In this document: one piece after another, positions 7,015-7,859 of the stretch
Layout: the number at the start of each line of letters is the position of its first letter
Numbering within the stretch: the first letter of the stretch is position 1
From: Planctomycetota bacterium
GTDB lineage: Bacteria > Planctomycetota > Planctomycetia > Planctomycetales > Planctomycetaceae
Length of the DNA: 7,859 bases
NCBI GenBank assembly: GCA_023429275.1
Contig: JAEYWB010000107.1
Location: 1 to 7,859 of the forward strand
Reading direction: 5' to 3'
Position numbers and translations under genes: made by a program
The notes under the pieces: generated by a model
Databases searched by the model: none
Told to the model about the DNA's origin: nothing
The model's input: the letters and a program-made list of their open reading frames with translations, nothing else

Positions 7015-7096
7015 TGCGAGAGACAGGAGTCGAACCTGCACGGGTTGCCCCGCTGGATCCTAAGTCCAGTGCGTCTGCCAGTTCCGCCACTCTCGC
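7015..7096 (-). tRNA. tRNA-Leu (anticodon UAG)
   Basis: An 82-base leucine tRNA read on the minus strand. The acceptor stem is GCGAGAG (7096-7090) paired with CTCTCGC (7022-7016), with discriminator A at 7015. The anticodon stem CTGGA/TCCAG encloses the loop CTTAGGA, so the anticodon is TAG (UAG), reading CUN leucine codons, mainly CUA and CUG. The variable arm CGGGGCAACCCG forms the short extra helix of class II tRNAs, as expected for leucine. The T arm is GCAGG-TTCGACT-CCTGT. The 3' CCA is not encoded (the bases after the discriminator are TTTG), so it must be added after transcription. Confidence 0.96.
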
Positions 7097-7107
7097 TCGG
7101 CATGAGC

Positions 7108-7122
7108 CGCGAGCATCTCGCG
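7108..7122 (-). other. Leader hairpin just upstream of the tRNA
   Basis: A 6-bp perfect stem, CGCGAG and CTCGCG, with a 3-base loop ends 11 bases before the tRNA 5' end. Its CTCGC strand could alternatively pair with the first five acceptor bases, GCGAG, so it could influence folding or 5' maturation of the precursor. It may be chance in GC-rich sequence. Confidence 0.3.
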
Positions 7123-7169
7123 CCGCGGCCAAAGATCGACAGCGATTCGACACGCCGCCGTCCGGCGGG

Positions 7170-7199
7170 AGTGTACAGCGATCGCGGCTCACCGGCCAA
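7170..7199 (-). promoter_or_regulatory. Candidate sigma-70-like promoter for the tRNA gene
   Basis: On the minus strand TTGGCC (7199-7194, 4 of 6 to TTGACA) is followed by an 18-base spacer and TACACT (7175-7170, 4 of 6 to TATAAT). Transcription would begin near 7163 and give a leader of about 67 bases before the tRNA. Position is sensible, match quality is modest. Confidence 0.25.
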
Positions 7200-7355
7200 C
7201 GAGCGTTCGAAGACGTCAGCCTGGGAAGATGGTCCGCCCGGACTGGCCGAGGTACGCTGGCTCCGTCTGCCGTCGACTCCCTATGAGATCCGCATCACAA
7301 TCTCGCGAGCGACAGCAGCTTCCGACTTCTCTCCCCCCGGTACGAACAGAATTCC

Positions 7356-7856
7356 ATGACCATCGGACAGGCTCTCCTTCCCGAGTTCGATCAAGAGATG
7401 GCTGGAACCCGCAAGGTGCTGGAGCGGATTCCGGACGACAAACTCGACTGGAAGTGTCACGAGAAGTCGAACACGATCCGATGGGTCGGGACTCATCTGG
7501 CGACCATTCCCAGTTGGACCGGCTTCACTCTTCATCAGGATTCGCTGGACGTGAATCCCGGCGGGAAAGCGTTCAAAACGACACCGGCCGCCTCTCGCCA
7601 GGAAATCCTGGAGCGTTTCGACAAGAACGTCGCCGAGGCCCGGCAGGATCTCGCGACGGCCGACGACGCCGTCTTCTCGCAGCCCTGGACGCTCCTCGAC
7701 AACGGAGCTGCAGTCTTCACGATGCCCAAGGCGGCCGTTTTGCGAACCTTCGTGATCAATCACATCATTCATCACCGCGGCCACCTTTGCGTCTATCTGC
7801 GACTGAACGACATCCCTGTCCCCGGCCTCTACGGGCCGTCCGCCGATGAAGGGTAG
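7356..7856 (+). CDS. DinB-superfamily protein (putative metal-dependent, four-helix bundle)
   Basis: A 166-residue protein of the DinB/YfiT-like superfamily, typically four-helix bundles with a metal bound by three histidines; many act as thiol-dependent transferases or hydrolases and others are uncharacterised. Visible landmarks are a first helix at about 3-24 (LLPEFDQEMAGTRKVLERIP), GTHLATIPSW (45-54, His47) and NHIIHHRGHLCVYLR (135-149). The likely metal triad is His47, His136 and His140, with His139 and His143 also nearby. The ending PGLYGPSADEG (156-166) is common in this family and shows the protein is complete. There is no signal peptide, so it should be cytosolic. The ATG at 7356 is the natural start for the family; no Shine-Dalgarno sequence and no convincing promoter were seen upstream. 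It is the only plus-strand gene and is divergent from the tRNA. The superfamily is clear; the substrate is unknown. Confidence 0.92.
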   Translation: MTIGQALLPEFDQEMAGTRKVLERIPDDKLDWKCHEKSNTIRWVGTHLATIPSWTGFTLHQDSLDVNPGGKAFKTTPAASRQEILERFDKNVAEARQDLATADDAVFSQPWTLLDNGAAVFTMPKAAVLRTFVINHIIHHRGHLCVYLRLNDIPVPGLYGPSADEG

Positions 7857-7859
7857 AAC

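Noticed and set aside
6646..7359. A 237-codon plus-strand open frame through the tatC-tRNA-dinB region
   Set aside because: It runs antisense through the tRNA gene and the tatC start, and its translation has no protein-like features.
7281..7784. A 167-codon minus-strand open frame opposite the DinB-family gene
   Set aside because: Antisense shadow of a complete, clearly recognised DinB-superfamily protein.

Overview
The window is GC-rich bacterial DNA and most likely comes from a member of the Planctomycetota. That placement is an inference. It rests on a TatC with a large extra periplasmic loop, an approximately 960-residue GH38-like protein of a type I associate with planctomycetes, a cyclophilin behind a signal peptide and helical linker, weak or absent Shine-Dalgarno sequences before half the genes, and a heptamer repeat between two genes. 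No marker gene that would settle the taxonomy is present.

Layout: almost everything is on the minus strand. Read from right to left, the minus strand carries a tRNA-Leu(UAG) (7096-7015), tatC (6686-5682), a large GH38-like protein (5525-2643), a YjbQ/UPF0047 protein (2547-2122), an exported cyclophilin-type peptidyl-prolyl isomerase (1980-814), and the N-terminal 226 residues of an amidohydrolase that runs off the left edge (680-1). The only plus-strand gene is a DinB-superfamily protein (7356-7856), which is complete and ends three bases before the right edge. It is divergent from the tRNA gene.

The genes do not form an obvious pathway. TatC and the cyclophilin both concern proteins outside the cytoplasm (export and folding). 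The amidohydrolase could be an aminodeoxyfutalosine deaminase of the menaquinone pathway, but its class also includes other deaminases. Spacers of 95-160 bp separate the minus-strand genes, so there is no tightly packed operon. Several spacers hold short GC-rich hairpins without a T tract.

The two items most worth a second look are: (1) the 95-bp spacer between the GH38-like gene and yjbQ, which is almost filled by an inverted repeat built from 7-bp units, with 4 units in one arm and 3 in the other, reaching to within a few bases of the yjbQ start; and (2) the GH38-like protein, which keeps the overall sequence landmarks of that fold but has Trp-Gly-Arg-Arg-Arg-Tyr-Gly where an active GH38 enzyme carries its nucleophilic Asp. 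I did not find a clear-cut new multi-gene system here.
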